Shown piece by piece: positions 61,108 to 64,000 of a stretch of DNA of 64,000 nt. Position 1 is the first letter of the stretch; each line of letters starts with the position of its first letter. The position numbers were made by a program, and so were the translations under genes. This DNA comes from Gossypium raimondii (Eukaryota; Streptophyta; Magnoliopsida; Malvales; Malvaceae): the NCBI RefSeq assembly GCF_025698545.1, contig NC_068569.1, positions 4,092,001 through 4,156,000 of the forward strand. The letters are read 5' to 3'. The notes under the pieces were generated by a model. The model ran no database searches, was not told the origin of the DNA, and was given only the letters and a program-made list of their open reading frames with translations.

Positions 61108-63896
61108 TCAATCAATCTTCACAGATGAGTAGATGAGCCTTGTGAACCAGAAGCAAGCATAGAAACCAATTGTACCAGTTAGCACGAAGAATGAGTAAGA
61201 TATTATCAACATATACCCAAAGTATAAAACCCCAGATACTGCCTTTGTGATCTCAAGCTTTGTAAAGAAGTAGAAGGCAGCATAGAGGAATAAGTAAAAT
61301 GCTGAAGAACCCGAAGTCAAGTATGATCTCCACCACCATAGGTAATCCTCACTGCATAGCTGGAAGTAGCAGAGTACGACTGTGATCTCGGCACAAGTGA
61401 TAATAAGAATGACAAAGACAATGAAGAGGAAGCCAAATATGTAATAGAACTGATGCAACCATATTGAAGTGAGGATGAAAAAGAGCTCAATGAAAACAGC
61501 CCCGAATGGAAGTATACCCCCAATTAGGATGGAGAAGGCTGGCTTCATGTACCAAGCCTGTTCTGGAATTTGCCTTGGGATCTTATTAGTTTTTACTGGA
61601 TCCTCAGTTGCTGGCTTCTTAAAACCAAAATAACTACCCACAAAAACGAGTGGTACTGAGATTCCAAACCACAACAATACCAATGCAAACATGGTTCCAA
61701 ATGGCACCGCTCCTGAAGATTTCTGGCCCCATATCAGAGCATTCAAGACAAAGAAAATGGCAAATACAGTTGCAGGGAACATAAATGCTGTTTTGAGTGT
61801 AATTTTCTTCCATTCTGTTCCCTTGAACAGCTTATAGAGACGAGCTGAGGAATATCCAGCAAACAGGCCCATGAAGACCCAGAGTAGGAGCATGGCTGTC
61901 ATTAACCCACCTCTATTTGAGGGGGACAGAAAGCCGAGGAGAGCAAAGATCATCATAACAAGAATCATACCAAAAAATTGAACCCCTGTTCCTACATACA
62001 CACAGAGTAAGTCAGAATTGGCTGGAGGCCTGAAAACATCCCCATGGACCAGCTTCCACCCTGTCTCCTCCTGGGCTTCTTCTTGGGTTTCAAGTTGGTT
62101 ATACTTGGAGATATCCCGATAAAGAGTTCGAAGCATGATCATAGCCACCATCCCTGAGAGGAAAAGTACGATCATCAATGAATTAACAATTGAGAACCAA
62201 TGGATCTGATCATCAGCCATTAGAAGATAGGTATCCCATCGGGATGCCCACTTTATATCACTTTCCTGCAAGATGACAAGAAGTAGCTTGTTGATTAGCC
62301 AAACTATAGCAAGTGGCATGGTATTCTCATTTTACAAGGAGAGACACAAGGCCGACCTGGAACTCGACATCATATGTAAATATGATCTCCTTTTTTTCTT
62401 CAACCTCTTGAGGAGATTCAGAACTAGTAACAGCACGTTTTGCATGGGGATCACAGGTTGTCAGACGGGTCTTCTCATTCCACTCACCTTCGTATTCATG
62501 TCTAACACTGCATTGTACATTCATGAAATTGGTTCGGTAAGAAATGTACAAAATAAAACCAGTGGTAAGAGAGGGTAACAGATATGCCTCCATCATAAAG
62601 AATGAAATTTTTTAACCTGAATGGTTTGACCTCAAATCCAACAATCCTTGCAGAGCCTGACAATGGATCCTTGTGATATTTGACTGTAAAAGTCAAGTGA
62701 TTGTGGATAAAGTGTTTTTCTTCCTTGCTCTACAAGTAAAGAAACCAAACCAGCACTGCTTGCATCATCAAATGGAAAAAATGATAAAAAAAAAAAAGTT
62801 CTAAATAGATGCCAAACAATCTAGCACTTACCCCAGCATACCGTCCTCTGAGACCAACATGATATCCATACTGATACACTACAGCATTTTCCTGATCAGG
62901 CCTTCTTATAGGAACAACCAATGGAAGGTTATCCAAAATCCTGTTGCAAACATATCATAGATATTACTTACTAAAAGAAGAAAGGGAAAACTACAAATAA
63001 GATTATCAAGAATGAGATACTCACATGTTAACTCGATACTCATCGTTGATCTTCTCCTTGAAAGCCTTTGCAGCTTTTTTATCAAGAATTTTACGACATA
63101 CAATATTGCACATTTGTGGTTCTCTCATTTTAAACTGTAAACAAATAATCCCTCTCAATCACTGAAAAAACAAGGCCCAGAAAAGAGATATAAAGAAGCG
63201 ATCTTAGGGTCCAAACGCACCACATAAGGAGAGTTTTCGATACGATCACCACGGAGGACTTCCCCAAGATTCTCTGCACTGTCAACTATATGCTCAGGCT
63301 GACAAAATGGTAGGGAATAATAGGAATAAGGAAGTTGAGTTTTAGTTGAAGTCAGCTTATTCACTTTCACCAACAATGGATCTCCCTGCATAAATACAGA
63401 GACAAGAATAGTAAACAAAACTACAATAAACCACCAGTTTGGTTAAAGCAAAGATCCCGTAGACTGATAATTGGGAATGACAGATTCAGTAAGCTTTAAT
63501 GAACATTCAAATTTCATATATAATCTTCAAACGTTAAGCCAAATTGATCATATAGAACTAAGGAAAAAAAATAAAAGCTTGAAACTGAACAGACTTAATT
63601 TCCAAAGAATCATCGTATCCAAATTCATTAAACCGAAACACCTATTCTAGAGATCATAAAACATAGATCTAAACAAAACCCAATAACAGAACGGAAAATC
63701 CAAGTCAACCCAAAGATCCAAAGCACACGATAATGCAAACATTAACTTACATGCATGTCCCGTGCATGCATGTGATGAAACTGACCTTTTTGAAATCTTC
63801 AGGAGCAACACCAGGGAGGTAGAAACAATGGGCTCGAAGGAAGAAGAGAGCTACCAAAGAGAAGGTCCATGCGACGTCAAACCTATGACCCGCCAT
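61108..63896 (-). CDS. Transmembrane nine (TM9/EMP70) superfamily protein
   Basis: Nine-helix membrane protein of the Golgi/endosome system, in protein sorting and membrane traffic. Seven minus-strand exons in phase: 63896-63786, 63385-63221, 63134-63025, 62940-62832, 62729-62617, 62507-62357, 62265-61108; product 638 aa, normal for the family. Signal peptide at residues 1-23, then the hallmark [11 protein letters not shown]. The luminal domain follows (about 38-250) with [41 protein letters not shown] and [23 protein letters not shown]. The last exon, 386 codons, encodes all nine helices, beginning [25 protein letters not shown]. The C-terminus SVKID carries the KXD/E motif known from EMP12 to bind COPI and hold TM9 proteins in the Golgi. 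Gene order fits At2g24170. Confidence 0.95.
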
Positions 63897-64000
63897 GGTT
63901 TCTGTCCGGATCTAGAGCCGTTTCCCAGATTCCCACTTTCCAAAGGAATTAAAAAGAAGAAAGAAAAAACCCTTACGTTACTGAGTTGAATTTTCTTGTT
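63897..64000. other. Leader/promoter of TM9 gene (cut by window end)
   Basis: About 100 bases upstream of the TM9 start codon, presumably its 5' UTR. Purine-rich on the plus strand. The window ends inside it. Confidence 0.5.

Overview
This is a gene-rich plant nuclear window. Genes carry GT-AG introns, noncoding DNA is very A+T-rich, and the proteins are plant families: plastid LPAT, RCI2, early nodulin-like protein, BAHD acyltransferase, CNGC and LRR receptor kinases. Codon choice and the type of dispersed intergenic repeat suggest a eudicot, probably Malvaceae and possibly cotton (Gossypium). That taxonomic call is inference. There is no prokaryotic, organellar or viral segment, and I recognised no LTR element with coding parts.

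Layout. 1-4.9 kb: A+T-rich intergenic DNA. 5.1-10.2 kb (+): UBP23-type ubiquitin protease, 11 exons. 13.0-15.6 kb (+): LRR receptor-like kinase of the At2g24230 type. 18.8-20.4 kb (+): HCT-like BAHD acyltransferase, followed by a 5'-truncated LINE. 21.4-22.5 kb (-): F-box protein SKIP1. 24.4-25.9 kb (+): a second BAHD copy with an internal stop. 27.7-28.0 kb (-): RCI2/PMP3 protein. 29.3-30.7 kb (-): unnamed coiled-coil protein. 33.4-36.2 kb (+): plastid YbaB/STIC2. 37.4-38.2 kb (+): early nodulin-like protein. 39.65-39.79 kb (+): a 46-codon reading frame, probably a real microprotein gene. 41.1-43.3 kb (+): plastid LPAT1/ATS2. 45.8-50.3 kb (+): CNGC5/6-type channel. 51.1-54.5 and 57.2-60.6 kb (+): two MIK2-like LRR receptor kinases from a recent segmental duplication that also copied a piece of the CNGC gene. 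61.1-63.9 kb (-): TM9/EMP70 protein.

The genes are not an operon or biosynthetic cluster. What links them is ancestral order: UBP23, SKIP1, the coiled-coil protein, RCI2, STIC2, ENODL, the microprotein, LPAT1, CNGC5/6 and the TM9 protein all resemble genes I recall lying close together in three Arabidopsis segments (around At5g579xx, At4g305xx-306xx and At2g239xx-242xx). Onto this conserved backbone local duplications have been added (BAHD pair, MIK2-like pair). These are the dynamic parts of the window and carry decay, a LINE insertion, signs of gene conversion and probable base-call errors. I found no clearly new biological system. The best novelty candidates are the microprotein gene and the mosaic history of the MIK2-like pair.
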